Shown here piece after piece: positions 1 through 7,691 of a stretch of 11,836 nucleotides of DNA (positions are counted from its first letter, which is position 1; the number at the start of each line of letters is the position of its first letter). A program made the translations under genes and the position numbers. This stretch comes from UBA668 sp052034175 (GTDB taxonomy: Bacteria > Actinomycetota > Acidimicrobiia > Acidimicrobiales > Ilumatobacteraceae), in NCBI GenBank assembly GCA_052034175.1, contig JBPOIX010000186.1, positions 1 to 11,836 on the forward strand, given 5' to 3'. The notes under the pieces are model-generated. The model saw only the letters and a list, made by a program, of their open reading frames with translations, searched no databases and was not told the DNA's origin.

Positions 1-1
1 G

Positions 2-1141
2 CAGCTCATCCGTCAGGCGGTGCGCGATCTGTGCAGCGGCTTCCCCGACCACTACTGGGCGGCGTGCGACCGCGAGCATCGCTTTCCGTGGGCCTTCTAT
101 CGGGCCATGGCCGAGGGAGGCTGGATCGGCATTGCCATCCCCGAGGAGTACGGCGGCGGCGGCCGCGGCATCCTCGAAGCGGCGGCTGTGCTGGAGGAGG
201 TTGCGGCCAGCGGCGCGGCGATGAACGGCGCCAGCGCGCTGCACATGAGCATCTTCGGCATGCAGCCGGTCGTTCGCCACGGCAGTGCCGAGTTGAAGGC
301 CCGCTTCCTACCCCGCGTGGCCGACGGCAGCCTGCACGTGGCGTTCGGCGTCACCGAGCCCGACGCGGGGACGGACACCACGCGGATCACCACCAGGGCC
401 GAGCGCGACGGCGAGCACTACGTCGTCAGCGGGCGCAAGGTCTGGACGAGCAAGGCGCTGGAGGCCGACCGCATCCTGCTCCTGACGCGCACCACTGCGC
501 GGGACGCCTGTCGTCGCCCCACCGACGGGATGACGCTGCTGCTGGTGGACAAGCACTCCCCCGGCGTCGGCGTGACGCCGATCCCGAAGATGGGCCGCAA
601 TGCCGTGGCGAGTTGCGAAACCACCTACGACGCCGTGCGGGTACCCGTGGCCGACCGCGTGGGCGACGAGGGCGACGGCTTCCGCTACCTCGTCGACGGC
701 CTGAACGCCGAACGGGTGCTGATCGCCGCCGAGGCCATCGGGATCGGGCGGGCGGCCCTGCGCGCTGCCGTGGCCTACGCCAAGGAGCGGGTGGTCTTCA
801 ACCGGCCGATCGGCCAGAACCAGGGCATCGCCTTCCCGCTCGCCGAGGCCCACGCCAAGCTCCGTGCCGCCAGCCTGATGGTGCGCGAAGCCGCCCTCCT
901 CGTGGACGCCGGAGCGCCCTGCGCGGAGGAGGCCAACCTGGCCAAATACCTCGCCGCCGAGGCCGGCTACTTCGCCGCCGACCGGGCGGTGCAGACGCTC
1001 GGCGGTTTCGGGTACGCCAGCGAGTACCACGTGGAGCGCTACTTCCGCGAGGCGCGCCTGATGCGCATCGCCCCCATCAGCCAGGAACTGGTCCTGAGCT
1101 ACCTGGCCGAGCACGTCCTCGGCCTCCCCCGCAGCTACTGA
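2..1141 (+). CDS. Acyl-CoA dehydrogenase family flavoprotein (5' end outside window)
   Basis: FAD-dependent alpha,beta-dehydrogenation of an acyl-CoA; the acyl substrate is not identifiable. The frame is open from the first bases (QLIRQA before the GTG at 20), so the gene probably starts upstream and the GTG is internal. Numbered from that GTG: N-terminal helical domain to about residue 105, then the beta-domain flavin/substrate motif FGVTEPDAGTD (109-119), then the C-terminal helical domain with FNRPIGQNQGIAFPLAE (260-276) and QTLGGFGYASEYHVERYFREAR (325-346, cited as a region). The C terminus ends LGLPRSY, typical of a subgroup of this family. The usual catalytic Glu of medium-chain enzymes (YEGTSQ) is replaced by APISQ at 351-355. 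Glu231 in GLNAERVLIAAEAIG aligns with the alternative base of isovaleryl-CoA dehydrogenase. Family assignment is firm; substrate unknown. A role in betaine/carnitine CoA-ester oxidation is only suggested by the carnitine genes about 9 kb away. Confidence 0.93.
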   Translation, partial: QLIRQAVRDLCSGFPDHYWAACDREHRFPWAFYRAMAEGGWIGIAIPEEYGGGGRGILEAAAVLEEVAASGAAMNGASALHMSIFGMQPVVRHGSAELKARFLPRVADGSLHVAFGVTEPDAGTDTTRITTRAERDGEHYVVSGRKVWTSKALEADRILLLTRTTARDACRRPTDGMTLLLVDKHSPGVGVTPIPKMGRNAVASCETTYDAVRVPVADRVGDEGDGFRYLVDGLNAERVLIAAEAIGIGRAALRAAVAYAKERVVFNRPIGQNQGIAFPLAEAHAKLRAASLMVREAALLVDAGAPCAEEANLAKYLAAEAGYFAADRAVQTLGGFGYASEYHVERYFREARLMRIAPISQELVLSYLAEHVLGLPRSY

Positions 1142-1156
1142 GGCCGGTCTTCGGCC
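1142..1156 (+). terminator. Short hairpin after the acyl-CoA dehydrogenase stop (weak terminator candidate)
   Basis: GGCCG (1142-1146) and CGGCC (1152-1156) form a 5-bp GC-only stem with a 5-nt loop directly after the TGA. It lies in the 75-bp convergent gap before the toxin gene. There is no T tract, so intrinsic termination is doubtful. I see nothing else in this gap. Confidence 0.22.
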
Positions 1157-1216
1157 GGGGTTCGCCGCCCTACTGCTTGCCATCCGGCGCTGCCCCGTTG
1201 CGACGCGCCCGCCCTC

Positions 1217-1621
1217 CTATGCGCCGAGCACGGTGAAGCCCAGCGAGCGAGCCGCTTGTGCTTGCCGCAAGTCGAAGGTGATGAACGTCAGCCCGACAAC
1301 CTGCAGGCGTCGAGCGCTGGCCAGGTGAATCGCGTCGAGTGATCGAACGCCGAGTTGTTCGGCGATCTCGGCGGCTGATTCGCACACGACCTGGTCGGCA
1401 ACCACGAGCGCGAACTCATCCAAGTCGCGCTGGATCTGCTGACGGAGCTCGGGAAGGTCCTTCGGCAGGGCCAGGCGAGCAACGTTCCGGCGGAGTTCCG
1501 TCAGGGTGATCCATGACGTGACCAACACCGGGTCGGCAGCCAGCAGCGTGCCTGCGACGTCCGAATCCGGCTCATGGACGTACCGTTTGAGGAGCGCGCT
1601 GGAGTCGACGTAGGCCGTCAC
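1217..1621 (-). CDS. vapC: VapC-like PIN-domain toxin ribonuclease
   Basis: 134-aa PIN-domain protein, the normal VapC length. VapC toxins are Mg-dependent endoribonucleases that block translation by cutting tRNA or rRNA; the target here cannot be read from sequence. The acidic metal-binding residues are in place: Asp6 (AYVDSSALLKRY), Glu42 (ITLTELRRN), Asp96 (RSLDAIHLASA) and Asp117 (ITFD), so it looks catalytically intact. The chosen start is GTG at 1621-1619, which overlaps the antitoxin stop as GTGA. The frame can be extended upstream to 1720, but that adds 33 Pro/Arg-rich residues lying inside the antitoxin gene and before the canonical first strand, so I reject it. Convergent with the acyl-CoA dehydrogenase gene. 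GC content looks slightly lower than the neighbouring catabolic genes, in keeping with the mobility of such modules. Confidence 0.92.
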   Translation of the reverse strand: MTAYVDSSALLKRYVHEPDSDVAGTLLAADPVLVTSWITLTELRRNVARLALPKDLPELRQQIQRDLDEFALVVADQVVCESAAEIAEQLGVRSLDAIHLASARRLQVVGLTFITFDLRQAQAARSLGFTVLGA

Positions 1622-1878
1622 TCGCCGCGGTCTTCTGCGAGGACATCCAACACGCGTCGGACCCCGGCAACCGGACGAAACGGCGCCAGGCCCTCGGACC
1701 GGACCGGAAGACGCAGCCACCCTTGCTCTGCCCCGAGGGACATCACGCCTGCACCGGGTACAGGGACAATCTGCACCTTGGCCACGCCGCGCTCGGTGAC
1801 CTGAAGGATCTCCCCGGACGCGGCTCGATCGAGGTAGGCGGACAAGTGCTGCTTGAGTTCACGGACGCCGACGTTCAT
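1618..1878 (-). CDS. vapB: Phd/YefM-family antitoxin (VapB-type partner)
   Basis: 86-aa antitoxin. The N terminus MNVGVRELKQHLSAYLDRAASGE (residues 1-23, given as a region) followed by ILQVTERGVAKVQIVP is the typical Phd/YefM DNA-binding fold of actinobacterial VapBC pairs. The C-terminal part (about 50-86, with RRVLDVLAEDRGE) should be the flexible toxin-binding tail that inhibits the PIN nuclease. ATG at 1878 is chosen because it begins the conserved motif; an AGG about 12 nt upstream is a poor ribosome site, and a TAATGT box lies just ahead, so a leaderless or near-leaderless mRNA is possible. First gene of a two-gene operon, overlapping the toxin by 4 nt, an arrangement that couples synthesis of the two proteins. 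Divergent from the molybdenum hydroxylase operon. Confidence 0.9.
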   Translation of the reverse strand: MNVGVRELKQHLSAYLDRAASGEILQVTERGVAKVQIVPVPGAGVMSLGAEQGWLRLPVRSEGLAPFRPVAGVRRVLDVLAEDRGE

Positions 1879-1910
1879 GTGGACACATTACCTGTTGGAT
1901 GTGTGCACAT
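1877..1910 (-). promoter_or_regulatory. Paired palindromic operator and promoter region of the toxin-antitoxin operon
   Basis: Two perfect 12-bp inverted repeats of the form ATGTGnnCACAT: ATGTG-GA-CACAT at 1877-1888 and ATGTG-TG-CACAT at 1899-1910. Centres are 22 bp apart, about two helical turns, so both face the same side of DNA. On the minus strand a TAATGT -10-like box (plus-strand 1885-1890) overlaps the first copy, and the second copy falls between it and a weak CTGCAA -35-like box. The first copy also covers the antitoxin start codon. Antitoxins of this family bind paired palindromes to repress their own operon, so this is inferred to be the autoregulatory operator. Confidence 0.72.
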
Positions 1911-1990
1911 TGCAGACCAGCCGAGTTCGGCGCACGCTGCGCGGCAAGGTCGCTGTCTGGCATCATTGGCGGCCGAGGAGACGTCACCAC

Positions 1991-4288
1991 ATGACCACTG
2001 CCACCGCCCCCCGATTCGTCCGCGCCGACGGCCCCGACAAGGTCACCGGTTCGGGTCGCTACACCGCCGACCTCACGCTCACGGGCATGCTCACGGCGAA
2101 ATTCAAGTACGCCGAGGTCAGCCATGCACGCATCCTCCGGCTGGATGTGTCGGCAGCGCGCGCCCTGCCCGGGGTGTTCGCCGTGCTGACCGCGGACGAC
2201 GTCCCGGACGTGCGCTTCGGCGGCTTCGTGCAGGACCGCACCCTGGTCGCCCGCGACGTGGTGCGCTTCGAGGGTGAGATCCTCGCGGCGGTGGCCGCTG
2301 TGGACGCCGCGACCGCGCAGCGAGCGCTGAACGCCATCGAGGTCGAGTACGAGGCGCTTCCCGTGCTCAACGACGTCGAGGCCGCCCTCGCTCCCGACGC
2401 CACACTGGTGCACCCGGCATGGGAGGGGTACGGCGGCGTGCCCGTCCTGGTACGCGACCGCAATGACGCTGCCTACACCAAGCTGGAGAAGGGCGACGTG
2501 GACGCCGGGATGGCGGAAGCGGACACCGTGGTGCACAGCCGGTACGTGGCCGACGGGTGCCACGCCGCCCCGATCGAGCCGCGCGCCGTGGTGGCCCAAT
2601 GGGAGGGCAACAAGGTCACCATCTGGAGCAGCACCCAGGTGCCGTTCGACGCTCGCGCCGGCGTGTGCGAGACACTGGAGCTCCCTGCCAACCGGGTACG
2701 GATCATCGTGCCCCACCTGGGCGGCGGTTTCGGTGGCAAGTGCGGCTTCCACTTCGAAGCTCATGTCGCTGCCCTGGCCCGCGCGGCCAAGCGTCCGGTG
2801 AGGCTGGTGTTCACCCGCCGGGAGGAGTTCATCGCCCCGGACAAGCGGCGTGAGGGCATCGTCTACGAGCTGGAGACCGGTGTGAAGGCCGACGGCACCA
2901 TCACCGCTCGCCGCGCCTGGCTGGCCATCGACAACGGCGCCTACACCACCGACGCCGGCTTCTTCAGCCAGCTGGCCACGATGCACGCGCTCGGCCCTTA
3001 CCGCATTCCCAACCTCGTGGCCGAGGCGCACCTGGTGTACACCAACCATCAGCCGTCGGGCTCCGTTCGCGCCCCAACGGCGCCGCAGAGCTGCTGGGCG
3101 CTCGAGAGCCATACCGATGAAGTGGCTCGCGCCATCGGCATGGACCCCGTGGACTTCCGCCGCAAGAACGCGGTGGATACAGGTGTCGAGGGCCCGAGTG
3201 GTCAGGTCTACGGCGAGATCGGTGTGCAGCAGTGCATCGAGGCTGCGGCCGCGGGCGCCGGGTACGGGCAGGAGCTTCCCGACGACGAGGCCATCGGCTT
3301 GGCCATCGGCTGGTGGCCGAGCTTCTCGGTGCCCAGCGGCGCATACGTGAAGGTCGACGGCGATGGCACGGGCCAGATCATCACCGGCGCGCAGGAGTGT
3401 GGCACCGGGTCGGTGATGACCCTGCGGCAGCTGGCCGCCGACGAGATGGGCATGAAGCCGGAGGACTTCGAGCTGGTCTACCAGGACACGAGCGTCGCGC
3501 CGTACGACATGGGCGCCACGGGCAGCCAGACGCTGTTCAACAACGGCCGGGCAGTCGTGGCGGCGGCCGGCCAGGTGGCCGAACAGCTCAAGGCACTGGC
3601 CGCCGACCATCTGGAGGCGTCGCCAGGCGACATCGTGCTGGCCGACGGGCAGGCGTCCGTGGCGGGCACACCGTCGAAGTCGGTCGCCATCGCCGAGTTG
3701 GCAGCCATCGCCGCGGGCGGCGAACTGCTCATCGGGCACGGTTCGGGCACGCCACCAGGGCCTCCGCCGATTGCAGGGTCCAGTTGTGTCGGCGACCTCG
3801 GGATGACGGCCTGGGTGGCGCCCCAATTCAGCTGCCACGCAGTGCGCGTCAAGCTGGACCGGGACACCGGAGTGGCCCGCGTGCTCCACGTCAGCGCGGC
3901 GCACGACTCCGGCACGATCATCAACCCGCTGGCCGCTCAAGGCCAGGTAGAGGGGGCCGTGCTGATGGGCATCGGCCAGGCGCTCACCGAGGGCACGCGC
4001 TACGACGACAGCGGTAACCAGCGCAATGCCGGCCTGCTGGAGTACAAGCTGCAGACGTGCGCCGACGCACCACCGATCGACATCCACTTCGTCGAGATCA
4101 ACACACCCGACGCCGGCCCACGCGGCGCCAAGGGCCTGGCCGAGGCACCGAACGTGGCCACCGCCGCAGCCATCGCCAACGCCCTCGCGACGTTGGCCGG
4201 CCGGCCGGTACGGCAGTTGCCGATGACGGCCGAGCGGGTATGGGAGACGCTGCAGGCTGCGGCCACGGAGCAGGAGGACGGGCAGTGA
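1991..4288 (+). CDS. Molybdopterin-binding large subunit of a xanthine dehydrogenase-family hydroxylase
   Basis: 765-aa catalytic subunit that would hydroxylate a heterocycle or aldehyde with water as oxygen source and pass electrons to the Fe-S and FAD subunits encoded next. The N-terminal domain (about 1-125) is the aldehyde oxidase/xanthine dehydrogenase a/b hammerhead; the rest is the Mo-cofactor domain. Visible motifs are APIEPRAVVA (193-202), GGGFGGK (244-250), the active-site loop GSVRAPTAPQ (357-366) and RGAKGLAEAP (711-720), where Glu718 is the catalytic base. ATG at 1991 has GAGGAG 10 nt upstream (1975-1980); an in-frame ATG at 1853 lies inside the antitoxin gene and is rejected. 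The stop overlaps the next GTG. By eye, bovine purine-binding residues E802, R880 and F914 correspond to Cys251, Leu328 and Pro362, so xanthine is unlikely as substrate. No Mo-cofactor maturation gene (XdhC or MobA type) is in the window. Confidence 0.92.
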   Translation: MTTATAPRFVRADGPDKVTGSGRYTADLTLTGMLTAKFKYAEVSHARILRLDVSAARALPGVFAVLTADDVPDVRFGGFVQDRTLVARDVVRFEGEILAAVAAVDAATAQRALNAIEVEYEALPVLNDVEAALAPDATLVHPAWEGYGGVPVLVRDRNDAAYTKLEKGDVDAGMAEADTVVHSRYVADGCHAAPIEPRAVVAQWEGNKVTIWSSTQVPFDARAGVCETLELPANRVRIIVPHLGGGFGGKCGFHFEAHVAALARAAKRPVRLVFTRREEFIAPDKRREGIVYELETGVKADGTITARRAWLAIDNGAYTTDAGFFSQLATMHALGPYRIPNLVAEAHLVYTNHQPSGSVRAPTAPQSCWALESHTDEVARAIGMDPVDFRRKNAVDTGVEGPSGQVYGEIGVQQCIEAAAAGAGYGQELPDDEAIGLAIGWWPSFSVPSGAYVKVDGDGTGQIITGAQECGTGSVMTLRQLAADEMGMKPEDFELVYQDTSVAPYDMGATGSQTLFNNGRAVVAAAGQVAEQLKALAADHLEASPGDIVLADGQASVAGTPSKSVAIAELAAIAAGGELLIGHGSGTPPGPPPIAGSSCVGDLGMTAWVAPQFSCHAVRVKLDRDTGVARVLHVSAAHDSGTIINPLAAQGQVEGAVLMGIGQALTEGTRYDDSGNQRNAGLLEYKLQTCADAPPIDIHFVEINTPDAGPRGAKGLAEAPNVATAAAIANALATLAGRPVRQLPMTAERVWETLQAAATEQEDGQ

Positions 4289-5174
4289 GCTTCACCATCG
4301 CCACATCACTCGACTCGGCGCTTGCCGCACTCGCCGGCGGTGCCCGGCCCATTGCCGGCGGCACCGACCTCGTCGTCGGCGCCCGCCACGGCAAGGCCCC
4401 ACTCCCGCAGGACCTCGTAGCCATCGACCGCATCGCCGAGCTCCGGCACATCACCGAAACGCCCGCAGGCATCTCCATCGGGTCGCTCACCACCCACCAC
4501 GACATCGAGACCCATCCTCTGCTCACCTCGCTGTACGCCGGTTTGGCCGACGCCTCGGCGCTGGTGGGCTCGCCCGCCACCCGCAACGTCGGCACCGTGG
4601 GTGGGAACGTCATGAACGCCAGCCCTGCGATGGACACCGGCGCACCGCTGTGCGTGCTGGGGGCCGAGGTCGAGCTGCGTTCCGTGCGCGGCACGCGCCG
4701 CTTCCCGCTGAAAGACCTGTGGGCCGGGCCCGGCCGCACCCACGCCGAGGCGGACGAGCTGTGCGTGGCCATCCACCTCCCCCGCCCGGCGGATCGCTCG
4801 GGCAGCGCCTATCTCCGGCTGGAGTATCGCCGGGCGATGGAGATCGCCGTGGTCGGCGCGGCCGCGGCGGTGAACCTGGCGGAGGACGGCACGGTCACCG
4901 ACCTGGCCATCGCCATCACCGCCGTCGCCCCCACGATCCTCAGCGGCCGGGCTACGGGGCTGGTGGGCGTGTCCGTGGATGCGGCCGCCGAACAGGCCGC
5001 CGCCTTCGCCGCCGCCCAGGCCACGCCCATCAGCGACGTCCGTGCCAGCGAGGCGTACCGCCGCCACACGGTGAGCGTGATGGCTCGCCGGGCCCTGTTG
5101 GCGGCCGCCCGCCGCGCCGCCGGCGAGCACGTTCCCACCCCCCTCAACCGCACCACCGGCATCGGAGCAGCCTC

Positions 5175-5178
<4 letters not shown>
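4285..5178 (+). CDS. FAD-binding medium subunit of the molybdenum hydroxylase
   Basis: 297-aa subunit holding FAD, the exit point for electrons to NAD or another acceptor. The first FAD-binding motif is PIAGGTDLVV (22-31) and the second is SPATRNVGTVGGNVMNASPA (96-115); both are the standard phosphate- and isoalloxazine-binding loops of this family. The C-terminal part (about 180-290) matches the CO dehydrogenase flavoprotein C-terminal domain in position and length. Start is GTG at 4285, overlapping the large-subunit stop as GTGA, with AGGAGG at 4272-4277 and 7-nt spacing. A longer in-frame extension back to 4057 lies inside the large-subunit gene and is not used. Its own stop overlaps the ATG of the small subunit, so all three genes should be translated as one coupled unit. 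Confidence 0.93.
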
Positions 5179-5654
<476 letters not shown>

Positions 5655-5659
5655 CCGCA

Positions 5660-5695
5660 CCAGGCAGGCGCACCGCCTGCGGGCCACCCGCCTGG
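5660..5695. terminator. Hairpin between convergent operons
   Basis: In the 46-bp gap between the small-subunit stop and the ATPase stop, GCAGGCG (5664-5670) and CGCCTGC (5674-5680) form a perfect 7-bp stem with a 3-nt loop. An alternative longer pairing joins CCAGGC (5660-5665) to GCCTGG (5690-5695). The position between two converging stops fits a bidirectional terminator. No T tract is present on either strand, so it may act with Rho or mainly as an mRNA 3' end stabiliser. Confidence 0.5.
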
Positions 5696-5700
5696 CTGCG

Positions 5701-6741
5701 TCAGCGTGCTTCGCAGACGGCGTTGCTGCCGTTGATGCTGACGGCCACGCGGTCGCCCATCTGCAGGTGATCCGCGGCCCCCTTGGCCACGTCCACGCTG
5801 ACCAGTTGGTCGAGCATGTCCAGCCGAACCCCGACCAACGTGGTCGAGCCCTGGAAGGTGACGGAGGCCACCGTTCCTGCAAGCCCGCCCTCGGAGAGCG
5901 CAAGGTCCTCCGGCCGCACCAACACACCGATGGTGGCGCCGACGGGGAGCTCCGCAGCCTTCGGCACGCCGACACGCTGACCGCCAATGGTGACTTCGCC
6001 GCCGCCACTGACCTCGGCGTTGAACTCGTTCATCGAGCCGACGAAGCGAGCCACGAATGCCGTTGTCGGGTGACGGTAGACCTCAGTAGGGGTGCCGAGC
6101 TGCTCCACGCGCCCCTGCGACATCACGCAGATGCGGTCGGAGATCGCCAGCGCCTCCTCCTGATCGTGGGTGACGAACAGGGTGGTGATACCGACTTCGG
6201 TCTGGATGCGGCGGATCTCGTCGCGCAGGTTGGTGCGCACCTTGGCGTCCAGAGCGCTGAGCGGCTCATCGAGCAAGAGCACCTGGGGCTGCACCGCCAG
6301 GGCGCGGGCCAACGCGACACGCTGCTGCTGGCCGCCGGACAGCTGGTGCGGGTAGCGGTCTGCGAACTGGGTGAGCTCCACGAGTTCGAGCATCTCGTGG
6401 ACGCGGCTCAGGCGTTGCGACGATGCCATCTTGCGCGTGCGCAGGCCGAAGTCCACATTGTTCGCCACCGTGAGGTTCGGGAACAGGCTGTAGCTCTGGA
6501 AGACCATGCCCATGTTGCGCTTGTGCGCGGCCGTGCGGGTGATGTCGGAGCCACCCACCAACACGGCGCCGGAGTCGGCGAACTCGAAGCCGGCGGTGAT
6601 GCGCAGCGCCGTCGTCTTGCCGCAGCCCGACGGCCCGAGCAGGGTGATCAACTCACCGTCCTTGACGTCGAGGTCGAAGCTGTGCAGCGCCACCGTGGGG
6701 CCGAACGTCTTGCGAACGGAGATGAAATCGAGAGTCGTCAC
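5701..6741 (-). CDS. ABC importer ATP-binding protein (PotA/FbpC-like, with TOBE domain)
   Basis: 346-aa cytoplasmic ATPase that powers the importer encoded upstream. Walker A GPSGCGKT (36-43), Q-loop Gln82 (VFQSYSLFPNLTV), signature LSGGQQQR (134-141), Walker B LLLDEP (155-160) and switch His192 (FVTHDQEEAL) are all intact. A C-terminal TOBE-type regulatory domain spans about 245-345 and includes VLVRPEDLAL (273-282). Length and layout match the polyamine, iron(III), thiamine and aminoethylphosphonate importer ATPases, which sequence motifs alone do not separate. Start is GTG at 6741, overlapping the permease stop as GTGA, with GGAG 8 nt upstream (plus-strand 6750-6753). The frame extends to 7044, but that part lies in the permease gene. 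Last gene of the four-gene operon. Confidence 0.95.
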   Translation of the reverse strand: MTTLDFISVRKTFGPTVALHSFDLDVKDGELITLLGPSGCGKTTALRITAGFEFADSGAVLVGGSDITRTAAHKRNMGMVFQSYSLFPNLTVANNVDFGLRTRKMASSQRLSRVHEMLELVELTQFADRYPHQLSGGQQQRVALARALAVQPQVLLLDEPLSALDAKVRTNLRDEIRRIQTEVGITTLFVTHDQEEALAISDRICVMSQGRVEQLGTPTEVYRHPTTAFVARFVGSMNEFNAEVSGGGEVTIGGQRVGVPKAAELPVGATIGVLVRPEDLALSEGGLAGTVASVTFQGSTTLVGVRLDMLDQLVSVDVAKGAADHLQMGDRVAVSINGSNAVCEAR

Positions 6742-7691
6742 GGTGTTGTCTCCGCGGCCATCTTCAGGCCTTTCTGCATCTGGTGAGCGAACGAATGGCG
6801 AGCGCGATCGCGCTTCTTGGTGAGAACACTGAGGGCCACGAAGAGCAAGGTGGTGGCAAGCAGGACGATCAGGTTGAGCGCGTACCCCGCCTGCGGTTCG
6901 CGGGACGTGTACTCGCGTTGGAAGATCGGCAGCGTCTTCTTGATGAGCAACTGAGCGAGCGTGAACTCGCCGGCAACCACGGCCATCGTGAGGAACGACG
7001 CCGAGATGAGCGAGGTGCGCAGGTTCGGCAGCAACACCTTCCACATCGTGGCTCCCCAGCCGGCGCCAAGGCTGCGTGACGCATCGACCAGCGTGCGCAG
7101 ATCGAGCGCACGAATGCCGGCGTCGACCGAGCGATACGTGAACGGAAGGGCGAGCACCACGTAGAACGGGATCAGCGAGAAGTCCGAGTTGAGGAACCAG
7201 CGAATGTGCGGCTGGATGATCTTGATGCCGGCAACGAGCGCGATGGGCGGCACCATGTAGGGCAGCACGGTGAGGAACTCAACCAGCGACCGCGCCTTCG
7301 GCACGCGCAGGTGGACCCAGACCGCGGTCGGTACCAGCAACGCCAGTGTGAACACGGCGGTACCGAAGGCAAGTTGCAGCGAGAGCTTCAGCGAGTCGCC
7401 AAAGCCCTCCTCGCCGAAGGCCTGCGTGAGCCCCTTGAGGGACCACTTCTTCAACAGGGTTTCACGGCCCAGAAGGAACGCGGGAACGTTCTGCAGCGAA
7501 TGCCGCGCCAATGTGAGCAACGGCGCAAGGAAGAAGGCGGCTGCCAGACCCAGCACGATCACGCGCAGAACGGTCATTCCCACGGTGCTCGGCCGGCCGA
7601 CCGCCGCCGGGGCCAAGGCAGTGGGAGCGGTGTGCGGCCCGCCAACCTCCGGGTCGAGAGGCAGCTCGATGTGAACGGGATGGTCGGTCAT
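6738..7691 (-). CDS. ABC importer permease, second (PotC/ThiP-C-like)
   Basis: 317-aa integral membrane subunit of a binding-protein-dependent importer. After a polar Pro/Ala-rich N-terminal tail of about 38 residues come hydrophobic segments near 41-61, 104-126, 139-160, 172-186, 230-250 and 270-290, giving six likely helices. The cytoplasmic coupling loop that docks on the ATPase is LVDASRSLGAGWGATMWKVLLP (201-222, given as a region), matching the EAA-G-x9-LP pattern. ATG at 7691 overlaps the previous permease stop as ATGA and has GGAGAGG 8 nt upstream (plus-strand 7700-7706). The open frame continues to 7997 but that part is inside the other permease gene. It overlaps the ATPase gene by 4 nt, so both permeases and the ATPase are translationally coupled. 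Confidence 0.93.
   Translation of the reverse strand: MTDHPVHIELPLDPEVGGPHTAPTALAPAAVGRPSTVGMTVLRVIVLGLAAAFFLAPLLTLARHSLQNVPAFLLGRETLLKKWSLKGLTQAFGEEGFGDSLKLSLQLAFGTAVFTLALLVPTAVWVHLRVPKARSLVEFLTVLPYMVPPIALVAGIKIIQPHIRWFLNSDFSLIPFYVVLALPFTYRSVDAGIRALDLRTLVDASRSLGAGWGATMWKVLLPNLRTSLISASFLTMAVVAGEFTLAQLLIKKTLPIFQREYTSREPQAGYALNLIVLLATTLLFVALSVLTKKRDRARHSFAHQMQKGLKMAAETTP

Noticed and set aside
31..1236. Open frame of 401 codons on the plus strand over the acyl-CoA dehydrogenase
   Set aside because: The translation is an Arg/Pro/Ala-rich shadow in the +2 frame without motifs; the overlapping frame has clear acyl-CoA dehydrogenase signatures.
1622..1720. N-terminal extension of the toxin to 1720
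   Set aside because: The added residues are Pro/Arg-rich, lie wholly inside the antitoxin gene and precede the canonical first PIN strand; the GTGA overlap gives a normal-length VapC.
1217..1878. Defence-island reading of the toxin-antitoxin pair
   Set aside because: The pair is isolated among metabolic genes, with no restriction, nuclease, phage or mobile-element gene in the window to support a wider defence system.
1930..1942. Short hairpin GCGCA-n3-TGCGC upstream of the large-subunit gene
   Set aside because: A 5-bp GC-only stem is expected by chance at this base composition, and its position suggests no specific role.
1853..1990. Upstream ATG at 1853 as start of the large-subunit gene
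   Set aside because: It would add 46 residues unlike the family, overlap the antitoxin gene and its operator, and lacks a good ribosome site; ATG at 1991 has GAGGAG at proper spacing.
1859..4087. Long open frame of 742 codons on the minus strand opposite the large-subunit gene
   Set aside because: It mirrors the codon-position GC bias of a well-supported gene on the other strand, and its His/Arg/Gly-rich translation has no recognisable fold or family motif.
4306..5130. Open frame of 274 codons on the minus strand opposite the FAD subunit
   Set aside because: Shadow frame without motifs; the plus-strand gene has both FAD-binding loops.
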